A stretch of 64,000 nucleotides of DNA from Bradyrhizobiaceae bacterium (GCA_003963145.1 RXJJ01000002.1:124001-188000), one strand, 5' to 3'; positions 28,980 through 39,059 are shown, numbered from the stretch's first letter. Numbers and translations: made by a program. The notes: generated by a model not told the origin, from the sequence alone.

Positions 28980-30806
28980 ATGTGCGGCATCGTAGGTATT
29001 CTGGGGCGCGGTCCGGTCGCGGACCAACTGGTCGATTCACTCAAGCGGCTTGAATATCGCGGCTACGATTCTGCGGGTGTTGCAACCCTCGAAGGCGTGC
29101 ATCTCGATCGCCGCCGCGCCGAAGGCAAGCTGAAGAACCTCGAAGCGCGTCTGAAAGCCTCGCCTTTGCTTGGCCGGGTCGGCATCGGCCATACCCGCTG
29201 GGCGACTCACGGCAAACCGACCGAGAAAAACGCGCATCCGCACGCGACGCCGCGCGTTGCGGTGGTTCACAACGGCATTATCGAAAACTTCCGGGAATTG
29301 CGTGCGGAGCTTGAAAAGGCTGGCGCTAAATTTTCCAGCGAGACCGATACCGAAGTCGTCGCGCATCTGGTCGATTCCTATCTTGCCAAGGGTCTCAAGC
29401 CAGCGGATGCCGTGAAGGCCGCGCTGCCGCGATTGCGCGGCGCGTTCGCGCTGGGCTTCGTGTTCGAAGGCGAGGACAATCTGATGATCGGCGCGCGCAA
29501 GGGGTCGCCGCTGGCCATCGGTTACGGCGACGGCGAAATGTATCTCGGCTCGGACGCCATCGCGCTTGCGCCGTTCACCGACGATATCAGTTATCTGGAA
29601 GACGGCGACTGGGTGGTGCTGACCCGCACCAGTGCCGAGATTCACGACGAAAGCGGCGCTGTCGTCGAGCGCGAGATTCTCAAATCCGGCGCATCGACCT
29701 TCATGGTCGACAAGGCGAATTACCGCCACTTCATGGCGAAGGAAATTCACGAGCAGCCGGAAGTCGCGGGCCATACGCTCGCGCGCTATGTCGATATGGC
29801 GAGCGAGCAGGTAGCGCTGCCGGTCAAGCTGCCGTTCGATTTTTCCAGGATCGGCCGGGTGTCGATCACCGCCTGCGGTACCGCAAGCTACGCCGGCTTC
29901 GTCGCCAAATACTGGTTCGAGCGTCTGGCGCGCCTGCCGGTCGAACTCGATATCGCATCCGAATTCCGCTACCGCGAAGCGCCGCTGCATAAGGGCGATC
30001 TGGCGATCTTCATTTCACAGTCCGGCGAGACAGCCGACACGCTTGCGGCGCTGCGATACGCCAAGTCCCAGGGCCTGCATACCGTCTCTGTTGTCAATGT
30101 CACGACGTCGACCATCGCGCGTGAAAGCGAAACGGTATTGCCGACGCTCGCCGGTCCCGAAATTGGCGTCGCCTCCACCAAGGCCTTCACATGCCAGTTG
30201 ATGGTGCTGGCGGCATTGGCCATCGCTGCGGGCAAGGCGAGGGGTGAACTTTCCGTCGAGGACGAGACGAAGCTGGTTCACGGCCTTGTCGAGGTGCCGC
30301 GCCTGATGACGGCGGCGCTGGCGCTGGAACCGCAGATCGAGAAGCTGGCCCGCGACATCGCCAAGGCACAGGACGTTTTGTATCTCGGACGCGGCACGTC
30401 CTATCCGCTGGCGCTGGAAGGCGCGCTGAAGCTCAAGGAAATTTCCTACATTCATGCCGAAGGCTACGCCGCCGGCGAACTCAAGCATGGTCCCATCGCG
30501 CTGATCGACGAGAAAATGCCGGTTGTGGTGATAGCACCTTACGACCGCGTGTTCGAAAAAACCGTGTCCAACATGCAGGAGGTCGCGGCGCGGGGCGGGC
30601 GGATCATCCTGATGACCGACGCGCAGGGCGCACGCGAAGCCACTGTCCAGTCACTGGAAACCATTATCCTGCCGGACATGCCCGCCACGGTCACGCCGCT
30701 GATCTATGCCATTCCGGTCCAGTTGCTCGCCTATCACACGGCTGTCGTGATGGGAACCGATGTCGACCAACCCCGGAATCTGGCGAAATCGGTCACGGTG
30801 GAATGA
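28980..30806 (+). CDS. glmS: Glutamine-fructose-6-phosphate aminotransferase (isomerising)
   Basis: GlmS makes glucosamine-6-phosphate from fructose-6-phosphate and glutamine, the entry step to UDP-GlcNAc. The 608-residue protein begins 'MCGIVGILGRGPVADQLVDS', exposing the catalytic cysteine after Met removal. The glutaminase domain has 'GIGHTRWATHGKPTEKNAHPH' in parts. The two SIS sugar-isomerase domains carry 'ACGTASYAGFVAKYWFERLA', 'SQSGETADTLAAL' and 'GRGTSYPLALEGALKLKE', and the C terminus ends 'PRNLAKSVTVE'. No glmS ribozyme is seen upstream. Confidence 0.97.
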   Translation: MCGIVGILGRGPVADQLVDSLKRLEYRGYDSAGVATLEGVHLDRRRAEGKLKNLEARLKASPLLGRVGIGHTRWATHGKPTEKNAHPHATPRVAVVHNGIIENFRELRAELEKAGAKFSSETDTEVVAHLVDSYLAKGLKPADAVKAALPRLRGAFALGFVFEGEDNLMIGARKGSPLAIGYGDGEMYLGSDAIALAPFTDDISYLEDGDWVVLTRTSAEIHDESGAVVEREILKSGASTFMVDKANYRHFMAKEIHEQPEVAGHTLARYVDMASEQVALPVKLPFDFSRIGRVSITACGTASYAGFVAKYWFERLARLPVELDIASEFRYREAPLHKGDLAIFISQSGETADTLAALRYAKSQGLHTVSVVNVTTSTIARESETVLPTLAGPEIGVASTKAFTCQLMVLAALAIAAGKARGELSVEDETKLVHGLVEVPRLMTAALALEPQIEKLARDIAKAQDVLYLGRGTSYPLALEGALKLKEISYIHAEGYAAGELKHGPIALIDEKMPVVVIAPYDRVFEKTVSNMQEVAARGGRIILMTDAQGAREATVQSLETIILPDMPATVTPLIYAIPVQLLAYHTAVVMGTDVDQPRNLAKSVTVE

Positions 30807-30915
30807 CAAACTGCCGCAGGCCGCGTGGCATGAGTCGAAACTCTGATACAATCCCGACCAATTGCTGTGCTAAGCGAGCCTGCGCATAGCGCTGGTTGGA
30901 TGATTTGGATTCGCG

Positions 30916-31698
30916 ATGACCGATGATACGCAGATCAATGTCCCGGGTGACCCGCTTGGCCCTCCCGATCCGCCGCGCGGCGCGATGGCGAGGCTGCGGA
31001 ATTATTTTCTGACCGGCCTCATCGTCGCCGGTCCCATTGCGATCACTTTTTACCTGACGTGGTGGTTTGTCACCTGGGTCGACGGGCTGGTGCGGCCGTT
31101 CGTGCCGGCGGCCTATCGTCCGGAAACCTATCTGCCGTTCGGTCTGCCGGGTTCGGGTCTGATCGTTGCAGTGTTTGCGCTGACCTTCCTCGGTTTCCTC
31201 ACCGCCAATCTGATCGGCCGCAAGCTGGTCGAATTCGGCGACATGCTGCTGGGTCACATGCCCGTGGTCCGCGCGATCTATCGCGGCCTCAAGCAGGTGT
31301 TCGAGACGCTGTTCTCAGGCAAGGGATCGAGTTTCCGTAAAGTGGGCCTCGTCGAATTCCCGTCGCCCGGCATGTGGTCGATCGTTCTGATCTCGCATGC
31401 GCCAAGCGAGGATATCGCCGTGAACTTCCCCGGCGGGGAAGAGCACGCGGCTGTGTTCCTGCCATGCGCGCCGAACCCGACCACCGGCTTTTTCTTCTAC
31501 GTGCCGAAATCGAAGCTGATCGAAATCGAGATGAGCGCGGAGCAGGCCGCGACCCTCATCATGTCGGCAGGCGTGGTGCAACCCGGCGGCAATGACGCGC
31601 AGAAGAAAATCACGGCGCTGGCGGAAATGGCGCAGGCCGCCAATGTCGCGCGTGCCGCCACGATCGCGCCGGCGCAAACGCCCGCGAAGGTGGAATAG
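30916..31698 (+). CDS. DUF502 family membrane protein
   Basis: The 260-residue protein has two membrane segments ('YFLTGLIVAGPIAITFYLTW' and 'GLIVAVFALTFLGFLTANL') followed by a conserved C-terminal domain with 'MPVVRAIYRGLKQVFETL', 'VGLVEFPSPGMWSI', 'VFLPCAPNPTTGFFFYVPKS' and 'AATLIMSAGVVQPGG'. This is the DUF502 family, found in bacteria and plants (COV proteins), with no enzymatic role established. It lies 110 bp after glmS and is convergent with recG. Confidence 0.88.
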   Translation: MTDDTQINVPGDPLGPPDPPRGAMARLRNYFLTGLIVAGPIAITFYLTWWFVTWVDGLVRPFVPAAYRPETYLPFGLPGSGLIVAVFALTFLGFLTANLIGRKLVEFGDMLLGHMPVVRAIYRGLKQVFETLFSGKGSSFRKVGLVEFPSPGMWSIVLISHAPSEDIAVNFPGGEEHAAVFLPCAPNPTTGFFFYVPKSKLIEIEMSAEQAATLIMSAGVVQPGGNDAQKKITALAEMAQAANVARAATIAPAQTPAKVE

Positions 31699-31737
31699 TA
31701 TCCTTGCCGCCGTAATCCTTTCCGAAGGCGATCATGC

Positions 31738-33846
31738 CTATCCCGCACCGAGCAGCGGGATCGCTTCATCGCGCTCATAAAGATAAAGCAGGCAGCGCAG
31801 CGCCTCGCCGCGTTCGCCCTCGAGTTTCGGATTGTCCTTCATGATCCGTAGCGCCTCGTCGCGGGCTTGCGCGATGAGCTGGGCGTGTACCTCGGGCCGC
31901 GCGATGCGATAGCCGGGCAGGCCGCTCTGGCGCGTGCCGAGCACTTCGCCCTCGCCGCGCAGGCGCAGATCCTCTTCCGCGATCCGGAAACCGTCCGTTG
32001 TCTCGCGGATTACCTTCAGCCGCGCCGCCGACATTTCGCCAAGCGGCTCATGATAGAGCAGGATGCAGGTTGACGATTCCGAGCCGCGTCCGATGCGCCC
32101 GCGCAACTGATGTAGCTGCGCGAGTCCGAAGCGTTCGGCGTTCTCGATCACCATGATGGTCGCGGCCGGAACATCGACTCCGACCTCAACAACGGTCGTC
32201 GCGACAAGCACCTGAATTTCGCCAGCCGCGAACCGCGCCATCACGGCATCCTTCTCGGTGCCTTTCATCTGGCCGTGAACAAGCCCGACGCGCTCGCCGA
32301 AACGCTTCTGCAGGATTTCAAAGCGCTTCGTCGCGTTGGTCAGATGCGCGAAATCCTCCACGTCGGATTGCTCGACCAATGGACAAATCCAGTAAACCAG
32401 CTTGCCGCTGTCGATGGCGCGTCCGACGGCGTCGATGATCTCGCCGGTGCGGCTGTCCGGCACGGCGCGCGTGTCGATCGGCTGGCGGCCGGCGGGTTTT
32501 TCGCGCAGTTCGGAGATGTCCATGTCGCCGAAATAGGTCAGCACCAGCGTGCGCGGAATGGGCGTCGCACTCAACACCAGCACGTCGACGGAATCGCCCT
32601 TGTCGGTAAGCGCAAGGCGCTCGCGCACGCCGAAGCGGTGTTGCTCGTCGACGATGGCGAGCGCCAGCGATTTGAAGATCACATCATCCTGGATCAGCGC
32701 GTGCGTTCCGACCAGAAGATCGATCTCACCGTTTTCAAGCCGCGCGAGAAGATCGCGCCGCTCCTTGCCCTTTTCACGGCCGGTCAGAATCGCGACCCGC
32801 ATGCCGGCGCGCTCCGCCAGCGGCGCGATGGTCTTGATGTGCTGGCGCGAAAGAATTTCGGTCGGCGCCATCAGCGCGGATTGTTTGCCCGCTTCGGCCA
32901 CCGCCGCGGCGGCGAGTAGCGCCACCACGGTCTTGCCCGAACCGACGTCGCCCTGCAGCAACCGCAGCATCCTCACAGGCTGCACGAGATCGCTGGAGAT
33001 GGCCCTGGCGGCCTCCTGTTGCGAATGGGTCAGGGCATAGGGAAGGGCGTCGATGATCCTGCTGCGCAGATGCCCGTCGCCCGCGTTGCGCAGTCCGGCA
33101 GGACGGCGAAGCTGCGCGCGCACCAGTGCGAGCGCGAGCTGACCCGCGAGCAGTTCGTCGAAGGCGAGACGTGACCAGAATTTTTCCTGCGGCAGAATAT
33201 CGGTGAGTTCGGCGGGCTCGTGCACATGGTGCAGAGCTTCCGACATCGGAGGAAACGAACAGCGCCGCAAGACTTCAGGGCTGATCCATTCCGGCAGCTC
33301 GGGCAGTTTCGCCAGCGCCTGCACCATGGCGCGACGGATTGATCCGATGGCGAGACCTTCGGTCAGTGGATAGACGACGTCGATCTGCGGCAGCTTGGCG
33401 AAACCTTCCTCGTCCACCACGCGATCCGGGTGCACCATTTGCAGGGTGCCGTCGAACATCTGCGCCGTGCCGGAGACGTATCGTTTTTCACCGACCGGCA
33501 GCAGCTTTTCGATGTATCCCGGCTGAGCGCGGAAATAGGTCAGCATCACATCGCCGGTCTCGTCGTTGGCATAAACCACATGCGGCGCGCGCGACCGGCC
33601 GGGTGGCGCGGGGCGATGGCGGTCCACCGTCACCTCCAGCGTCACCACTGTACCCGGCACAACGTCGCGGATTTTCGGTCGCACGCGGCGGTCGATCACG
33701 CCGACCGGCAGATGCAGCAGCAAATCGACAAGCCGTGGCGTTTCGCTGCGGTCGAGCAAATAACGGAACAGCTTGTCCTGCTTTGGCCCCACGCCGGAAA
33801 GGCTCGTGACCGGCGCAAACAGCGGATTGAGCAAAACAGGGCGCAT
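31738..33846 (-). CDS. recG: ATP-dependent DNA helicase RecG
   Basis: RecG remodels stalled replication forks and Holliday junctions. The 702-residue protein has the N-terminal wedge domain ('LSGVGPKQDKLFRYL', 'LLHLPVGVIDRR'), Walker A 'LLQGDVGSGKTVVALLAA', DEQH-type motif 'IVDEQHRFGVRERL', motif III 'VLSATPIPRTL' and C-terminal helicase motifs 'VLVATTVVEVGVDVPAAT' and 'LHQLRGRIGRG'. The start at 33846 ('MRPVLLNPLFAP') is the family start; upstream in-frame codons run through the REP-like repeat. Confidence 0.97.
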   Translation of the reverse strand: MRPVLLNPLFAPVTSLSGVGPKQDKLFRYLLDRSETPRLVDLLLHLPVGVIDRRVRPKIRDVVPGTVVTLEVTVDRHRPAPPGRSRAPHVVYANDETGDVMLTYFRAQPGYIEKLLPVGEKRYVSGTAQMFDGTLQMVHPDRVVDEEGFAKLPQIDVVYPLTEGLAIGSIRRAMVQALAKLPELPEWISPEVLRRCSFPPMSEALHHVHEPAELTDILPQEKFWSRLAFDELLAGQLALALVRAQLRRPAGLRNAGDGHLRSRIIDALPYALTHSQQEAARAISSDLVQPVRMLRLLQGDVGSGKTVVALLAAAAVAEAGKQSALMAPTEILSRQHIKTIAPLAERAGMRVAILTGREKGKERRDLLARLENGEIDLLVGTHALIQDDVIFKSLALAIVDEQHRFGVRERLALTDKGDSVDVLVLSATPIPRTLVLTYFGDMDISELREKPAGRQPIDTRAVPDSRTGEIIDAVGRAIDSGKLVYWICPLVEQSDVEDFAHLTNATKRFEILQKRFGERVGLVHGQMKGTEKDAVMARFAAGEIQVLVATTVVEVGVDVPAATIMVIENAERFGLAQLHQLRGRIGRGSESSTCILLYHEPLGEMSAARLKVIRETTDGFRIAEEDLRLRGEGEVLGTRQSGLPGYRIARPEVHAQLIAQARDEALRIMKDNPKLEGERGEALRCLLYLYERDEAIPLLGAG

Positions 33847-33870
33847 AGGAGAATCTAAGCCGTTTCTTAT

Positions 33871-33900
33871 CGTCATGGCCGGGCCTGCCCGGCCATGACG
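33871..33900. repeat. Short REP-like palindromic repeat, copy 2
   Basis: A perfect 14-bp inverted repeat (33871-33884 with 33887-33900) has a 2-nt centre and shares the ATGGCCGGG core with the copy at 12761-12794. It sits between the divergent recG and sdhE genes. Confidence 0.88.
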
Positions 33901-34007
33901 CACACGTATAACAGCGGCGACAAGGAAACTACTGACAAGGTCAATCCCGCCGACTATATCAACATCGCCCGGCACGTCCGGGCTTTTGGCGTTGAGGAAA
34001 TTCGCAA

Positions 34008-34298
34008 ATGTCTGGATCGTCACGGTCGAGCGAGGGTCTCGATCCCCGGCGCAAGCGCCTTCTGTTCCGCTGCTGGCATCGCGGTACGCGGGAGATGGAC
34101 ATGCTGCTTGGCGGTTTTGCCGACGCCAACATCGCCTCGCTCAGCGAGGCGGAAGTGTCCGAGCTTGAGCGGCTGATCGAATTGCCAGATCCCGATCTGT
34201 ATGCCGCCTTCACCGAGAAGGCTCCACTGCCACCGGATTACGCGGACGGCATTTTCCTGCGCATCAAGGCCTTCGGTCTGTCGGGCTCAGCGGCATGA
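34008..34298 (+). CDS. sdhE: FAD assembly factor SdhE
   Basis: SdhE helps attach FAD covalently to succinate dehydrogenase and related flavoproteins. The 96-residue protein has the family signature 'RRKRLLFRCWHRGTREMD', including the conserved RGxxE-like motif, then 'LLGGFADANIASL' and 'PDPDLYAAF'. The stop codon overlaps the mfd start by 4 bp (ATGA), a conserved arrangement in alphaproteobacteria. It is divergent from recG. Confidence 0.93.
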   Translation: MSGSSRSSEGLDPRRKRLLFRCWHRGTREMDMLLGGFADANIASLSEAEVSELERLIELPDPDLYAAFTEKAPLPPDYADGIFLRIKAFGLSGSAA

Positions 34299-37200
34299 GC
34301 AAGGCAGGCTCGCCCGCGAATTCCCTGCAACCCGGCCGTGCGCTGACGCTCGCCAATGTCGCCGAGGGTTCGGAAGGGCTGATCGTTTCGGACCTCGCCC
34401 GCGCCGTCGCCGCGCGACAGAATCCGCCGGCGGTCAGTCTTGCCGTGGTTTGCCGCGATGGGCCGCGCATGGCGCAGCTCGCCCGCGCGCTGGAATTCTT
34501 CGCACCCGATATTTCGGTCATGCAGTTTCCGGCATGGGATTGCCAGCCCTACGATCGTGTTTCGCCTCACGGCGGCATCCTGGCGCAGCGTTTGACGACA
34601 CTGGCGCGGCTCTCGCGCCTGAAAGGCGGCGACAAGCCGCTGATCGTGCTGACGACGGTCAATGCCGCTGTCCAGCGCGTTCCGGCGCGCGATGCGGTCG
34701 CGGCTCAGGCGCTGTCCGTCGCTCCCGGCAACCGAGTGCCGATGGATTCGATCGCGCAATGGCTGGAGCATAACGGCTACAGCCGCACGTCCACGGTGCG
34801 CGAGCCCGGCGAATATGCCGTGCGCGGCGGCATTCTCGATCTGTTTCCGGCCGGTCTCGATCAGCCGGTCCGGTTCGATTTCTTCGGCGACACGCTCGAA
34901 TCCATCCGCACCTTCGATGCGGAAACCCAGCGCACGCTGCTCGACATGCGCGCGCTCGATCTGGTGCCGGTCTCCGAGTTCCAGCTTGTCACCGAAACCA
35001 TTCGCCGCTTCCGCATGGGCTATGTCGCGCAGTTCGGCGCGCCGGAGCGCGACGATCAGCTTTACGAGGCGGTCAGCGAGGGACGCCGCCATCCCGGCAT
35101 GGAGCACTGGCTGCCGCTGTTCGTCGAGAAGATGGATACGCTGTTCGATTATCTCGACGGCGCGCCGGTCGCAATCGAACCGCAGGTCGAGGATTCGGCG
35201 CGTGAGCGTTTCAGGCAAATTCAGGATTATTACGACGCCCGCTTCGAGGCGATGCAGCATCCGGGAGGTGGCATAATCTACAAGCCGCTGCCGCCGGATC
35301 GGCTTTATCTCACCGAAGCCGAGTGGTCGAAACATCTCGCCGACAGCGCACTGGCCCGGTTGTCGCCGTTCGCCGTGCCTGAAGACGCCAACGTGATTGA
35401 TATCGGCGCACGGCAGGGCCGCAATTTCGCGCCCGAGCGTGCCGACAGCAACGTCAACGTGTTCGAGGCTGTTGTCGCGCATATCAACAGGCTCCAGAGC
35501 GAGCGCAGGAAAGTCGTCCTCGCGCTGTGGAGCGAAGGCTCGCGCGAGCGCATGGCGAGCATGCTGACCGATCACAAGCTGCTCAATCTCACCAGTGTCA
35601 ATACGTGGCGGACCGTTCAGGCAACGCCGCGCAACGAGACCATGCTGGCCGTGGTCGGTCTTGAATCCGGTTTCGAGACCGAACATGTCGCGCTGATCAC
35701 CGAGCAGGACATTCTCGGCGACCGCCTGGTTCGCGCGCGCAAATCCAGCCGCAAGCTGGAAAACTTCATCTCCGAGGTGACGAGTCTTTCGACCGGCGAT
35801 CTTGTGGTCCATGTCGAACACGGCATCGGCCGTTTCGTCGGCCTGCAGACGCTGACCGTGGGCGGCGCGCCGCATGACTGCCTCGAATTGCACTACGCCA
35901 ACGAGACGAAGCTCTACCTGCCGGTCGAAAACATCGAACTGCTCTCGCGCTACGGCTCAGAGCAGGCGGGAGTCGAACTCGACCGGCTGGGCGGCGGCGG
36001 CTGGCAGGCACGCAAGGCGAAGCTCAAGAACCGCATTCGCGAGATCGCGGGCGATCTCATCAAGATCGCGGCGGAACGCCTGCTGCGCGAGGCCCCGAAA
36101 TTTCCCGTTCATCAGGGCATGTACGACGAATTCTGCGCGCGGTTTCCGTATGACGAAACGGAAGACCAGCTCGGTGCGATCACATCGACGCTGCACGATC
36201 TCGATTCCGGCAAACCGATGGACCGCCTGATCTGCGGCGACGTCGGTTTCGGCAAGACCGAGGTGGCGCTGCGTGCGGCCTTCGCGGTTGCTCTCGACGG
36301 ACGGCAGGTCGCGGTCGTGGTGCCGACCACGCTGCTGGCGCGCCAGCATGCGAAGAACTTCACCGAGCGCTTCCGGGGATTCCCGATCAATGTCGCGCAG
36401 GCCTCGCGTCTCGTTTCGGCAAAGGAACTGGCAAACGTCAAGAAAGGCATCGCGGACGGCAGCATCGATATCGTCGTCGGCACTCACGCGCTGCTCGGCA
36501 AGACCATCAAGTTCAAGAATCTCGGCCTGATCGTGGTGGATGAGGAGCAGCATTTCGGTGTGTCCCACAAGGAGCGGCTGAAACAGCTTCGCAGCGAAGT
36601 GCATGTGCTGACGCTGTCGGCGACGCCGATCCCGCGTACGCTGCAGTTGGCGCTGACCGGCGTGCGCGATCTGTCGATCATCGCGTCGCCGCCGGTCGAC
36701 CGCCTTGCCGTCCGCACTTTCGTCGCGCCGTTCGATCCCCTGATGGTGCGCGAGGCGCTGCTGCGCGAGCGATATCGGGGAGGGCAGGCCTTCTATGTCT
36801 GTCCGCGCATCGAGGATCTGGCGGAGGCCAAGGATTTTCTCGACAAGCATGTTCCCGAGATGAAGGTTGCCGTCGCGCATGGCCAGATGCCGCCGACCGT
36901 GATCGAGGACATCATGTCCGCTTTCTATGATGGCAAATACGATATCCTGCTGTCGACCACGATCGTGGAATCCGGGCTCGATATTCCGTCCGCCAACACC
37001 ATGATCGTGCATCGCGCCGACATGTTCGGCCTGGCGCAGCTTTATCAGTTGCGCGGGCGAGTGGGCCGCTCGAAGCTACGCGCCTACGCGCTGTTCACGC
37101 TCCCGGCGCAGCGGAAAATTACCGCACAGGCCGAGCGGCGGCTCAAGGTTTTGCAGTCGCTGGAAAATCTCGGCGCGGGATTCCAGCTCGCCTCGCATGA

Positions 37201-37807
37201 CCTCGATATTCGCGGCTCCGGCAATCTGCTCGGCGAGGAGCAGTCCGGCCACATCAAGGAAGTCGGCTTCGAGCTTTATCAGTCCATGCTGGAGGAGGCG
37301 ATTGTCAGCCTGAAGGCGGGTATCGCCGAGCCGGTCGCCGACCGCTGGTCGCCACAGATCACGCTCGGAATGCCGGTACTGATCCCGGAGGATTATGTCG
37401 CCGACCTCTCGGTGCGGCTGTCGCTTTACCGCAGGCTTGCCGATATGGATGACGACGAAGAGATCGCCAATTTCGGTGCGGAGCTGCGCGATCGTTTCGG
37501 ACCGTTGCCGGATGAAGTCCGCTATCTGTTCAAGCTCGCCGCGATCAAGGCCTATTGCCGAAGGGCCAATGTCGAGAAGGTGGATGCCGGACCGAAGGGC
37601 GCAGTGATCTCATTCCGCGACAACAGCTTCGCGCAGCCGGAGAGACTTGTGTTCTTCATCCGCCAGCACGGACAGGCGGCGAAGGTGCGGCCCGATATGA
37701 AAGTGGTGTTCTTCCAGGAATGGGAAACGCCGGATCAGCGTATCGAAGGCACGACCGAAATCCTGCGCCAGCTTGCCGAGCTGGCCGAAGGCCGAAAGGC
37801 CGCCTGA
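34295..37807 (+). CDS. mfd: Transcription-repair coupling factor
   Basis: Mfd removes RNA polymerase stalled at lesions and recruits UvrA. The 1170-residue protein has the UvrB-like N terminus ('PAWDCQPYDRVSPHGG', 'GEYAVRGGILDLFP'), the RNA-polymerase interaction domain ('DLVVHVEHGIGRFVGLQ'), Walker A 'GDVGFGKTEVALRAAFA', 'VVDEEQHFGVSHKERLK', 'LSATPIPRTLQLA', helicase motif VI 'YQLRGRVGRSKLRAYA' and a C-terminal domain that masks UvrA binding. It is translationally coupled to sdhE. The uvrA partner is in the same window but has its own SOS box; no SOS box is seen here. Confidence 0.97.
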   Translation: MSKAGSPANSLQPGRALTLANVAEGSEGLIVSDLARAVAARQNPPAVSLAVVCRDGPRMAQLARALEFFAPDISVMQFPAWDCQPYDRVSPHGGILAQRLTTLARLSRLKGGDKPLIVLTTVNAAVQRVPARDAVAAQALSVAPGNRVPMDSIAQWLEHNGYSRTSTVREPGEYAVRGGILDLFPAGLDQPVRFDFFGDTLESIRTFDAETQRTLLDMRALDLVPVSEFQLVTETIRRFRMGYVAQFGAPERDDQLYEAVSEGRRHPGMEHWLPLFVEKMDTLFDYLDGAPVAIEPQVEDSARERFRQIQDYYDARFEAMQHPGGGIIYKPLPPDRLYLTEAEWSKHLADSALARLSPFAVPEDANVIDIGARQGRNFAPERADSNVNVFEAVVAHINRLQSERRKVVLALWSEGSRERMASMLTDHKLLNLTSVNTWRTVQATPRNETMLAVVGLESGFETEHVALITEQDILGDRLVRARKSSRKLENFISEVTSLSTGDLVVHVEHGIGRFVGLQTLTVGGAPHDCLELHYANETKLYLPVENIELLSRYGSEQAGVELDRLGGGGWQARKAKLKNRIREIAGDLIKIAAERLLREAPKFPVHQGMYDEFCARFPYDETEDQLGAITSTLHDLDSGKPMDRLICGDVGFGKTEVALRAAFAVALDGRQVAVVVPTTLLARQHAKNFTERFRGFPINVAQASRLVSAKELANVKKGIADGSIDIVVGTHALLGKTIKFKNLGLIVVDEEQHFGVSHKERLKQLRSEVHVLTLSATPIPRTLQLALTGVRDLSIIASPPVDRLAVRTFVAPFDPLMVREALLRERYRGGQAFYVCPRIEDLAEAKDFLDKHVPEMKVAVAHGQMPPTVIEDIMSAFYDGKYDILLSTTIVESGLDIPSANTMIVHRADMFGLAQLYQLRGRVGRSKLRAYALFTLPAQRKITAQAERRLKVLQSLENLGAGFQLASHDLDIRGSGNLLGEEQSGHIKEVGFELYQSMLEEAIVSLKAGIAEPVADRWSPQITLGMPVLIPEDYVADLSVRLSLYRRLADMDDDEEIANFGAELRDRFGPLPDEVRYLFKLAAIKAYCRRANVEKVDAGPKGAVISFRDNSFAQPERLVFFIRQHGQAAKVRPDMKVVFFQEWETPDQRIEGTTEILRQLAELAEGRKAA

Positions 37808-37811
37808 CGCG

Positions 37812-39059
37812 TCAGGACGCCGCGCGCTGCGAGGTGGTTTCGAGACGCTGCAGAACAGACGCCGCGCTGTCGTTCGGCAGCACGGTCGCGACCGTGACGT
37901 CAGGATCGAGCTTGCTGTCTTTTTTCTCACTGATGACGGTTTGCCGCAGAATGCTGGCAAGCCGCCGCGCAATCATGCGGACATTCTGCAAATTGGTTTC
38001 GGCGAACGCGACAATAATGGAATCGTCGTCGCGCAGGGTGGCGAAATCCATTCGCCGCATCAGGCGGCTGAGGATGCGCGCCGCGTCGAGCTGTGCACGT
38101 CTGGCCGTATGGGGCAAGGCGAAACGGGCCAGTGACAATCCGGCGCCGCGCGCGAGGGCGTCTTCGACCGCCTTCGCAAAATCACGGGAGAAAGCTTCCT
38201 GGGTCAGGAGCCCCGTAGCCGGGTCGATCAGGCCTCCGGCGTCGAGCGATGTCAGGGCACGGCGCAGTCGCGTTTCGAAGGCATTCTGACGGATCAAGGG
38301 AATCGCGTTGGCGGTGATCTCGAGGGGCGTGCCGGTCGCGATTTCGAGATTGGGCAGGTCGTAATTCTGCATCAGACCATCGGCCGTGAGAATCACCGGA
38401 AGATTGCGAAAGCGGGAATCCTCTGACAGCACCGTCAGGAATGCGTCGACCACCCGCGCCGTGAATCCGCCGGCAATGACAATGCCGTCGAGATCGCGGG
38501 CGTTCAGATGCTTGGCAGCCGCCTCGATGCTCAGCGCGCCGACGATGCCCATGCGCTCGCCGAGCGCGACCGAAAGCGACGGGTAAGCGCCGCCGCGTCC
38601 GATCAGAAGCACGTTGGCGTCTTCGAGGGGATCGTTCGACGGCCAGTGCAGAGGTGATGTCGGCGACGATAAATTTGCCCCCTGCATTCGCCGCAAAACC
38701 GTGGCGTGCAGGGTTCGCACACGCAATGCCGCGTTGAGCCTTGCGGCGAAGCGTGCCGGATATTTTTCAACATAAGAAAGGGGAATGGCGTTTGGCGGCA
38801 ATGCCGATGCAGGGTCGAGGACGATCAGGACGGCGTTCGGCTGGGAAACTTCCGCTTGACGCGCAAGCGCCGCGAGCGGCTCGTCATTGTGTTGCGTGTC
38901 GGCGACGATGACCGCAGCCGGCTGTACGCGCCTGACAGCCTGCACGGCTTCGGACCAGCCGGTCTCAATCACAGGAAACAGCCTGGCCTCGCCGATGGCG
39001 TCCGTAAATGGCACGCTTGCGCGATCGGAAACGACGACGATGGGACCTTGCTGGGACAT
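37812..39059 (-). CDS. Degenerate REC-REC-GGDEF (PleD-like) protein
   Basis: This protein of 415 residues appears to have two receiver-like alpha/beta domains (about 1-125 and 140-265, beginning 'PIVVVSDRA' and 'NVLLIGRGGA') and a C-terminal domain with the GGDEF-fold landmarks 'DPATGLLTQEAFSRDF' and 'ARILSRLMRRMDFATL'. The catalytic GGDEF loop is replaced by 'RDDDS', so diguanylate cyclase activity is unlikely. The order resembles PleD and the inactive PopA of Caulobacter. It is probably a c-di-GMP or protein-binding regulator. It lies 72 bp downstream of the adenylate-forming-like gene on the same strand and is convergent with mfd. Confidence 0.7.
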   Translation of the reverse strand: MSQQGPIVVVSDRASVPFTDAIGEARLFPVIETGWSEAVQAVRRVQPAAVIVADTQHNDEPLAALARQAEVSQPNAVLIVLDPASALPPNAIPLSYVEKYPARFAARLNAALRVRTLHATVLRRMQGANLSSPTSPLHWPSNDPLEDANVLLIGRGGAYPSLSVALGERMGIVGALSIEAAAKHLNARDLDGIVIAGGFTARVVDAFLTVLSEDSRFRNLPVILTADGLMQNYDLPNLEIATGTPLEITANAIPLIRQNAFETRLRRALTSLDAGGLIDPATGLLTQEAFSRDFAKAVEDALARGAGLSLARFALPHTARRAQLDAARILSRLMRRMDFATLRDDDSIIVAFAETNLQNVRMIARRLASILRQTVISEKKDSKLDPDVTVATVLPNDSAASVLQRLETTSQRAAS

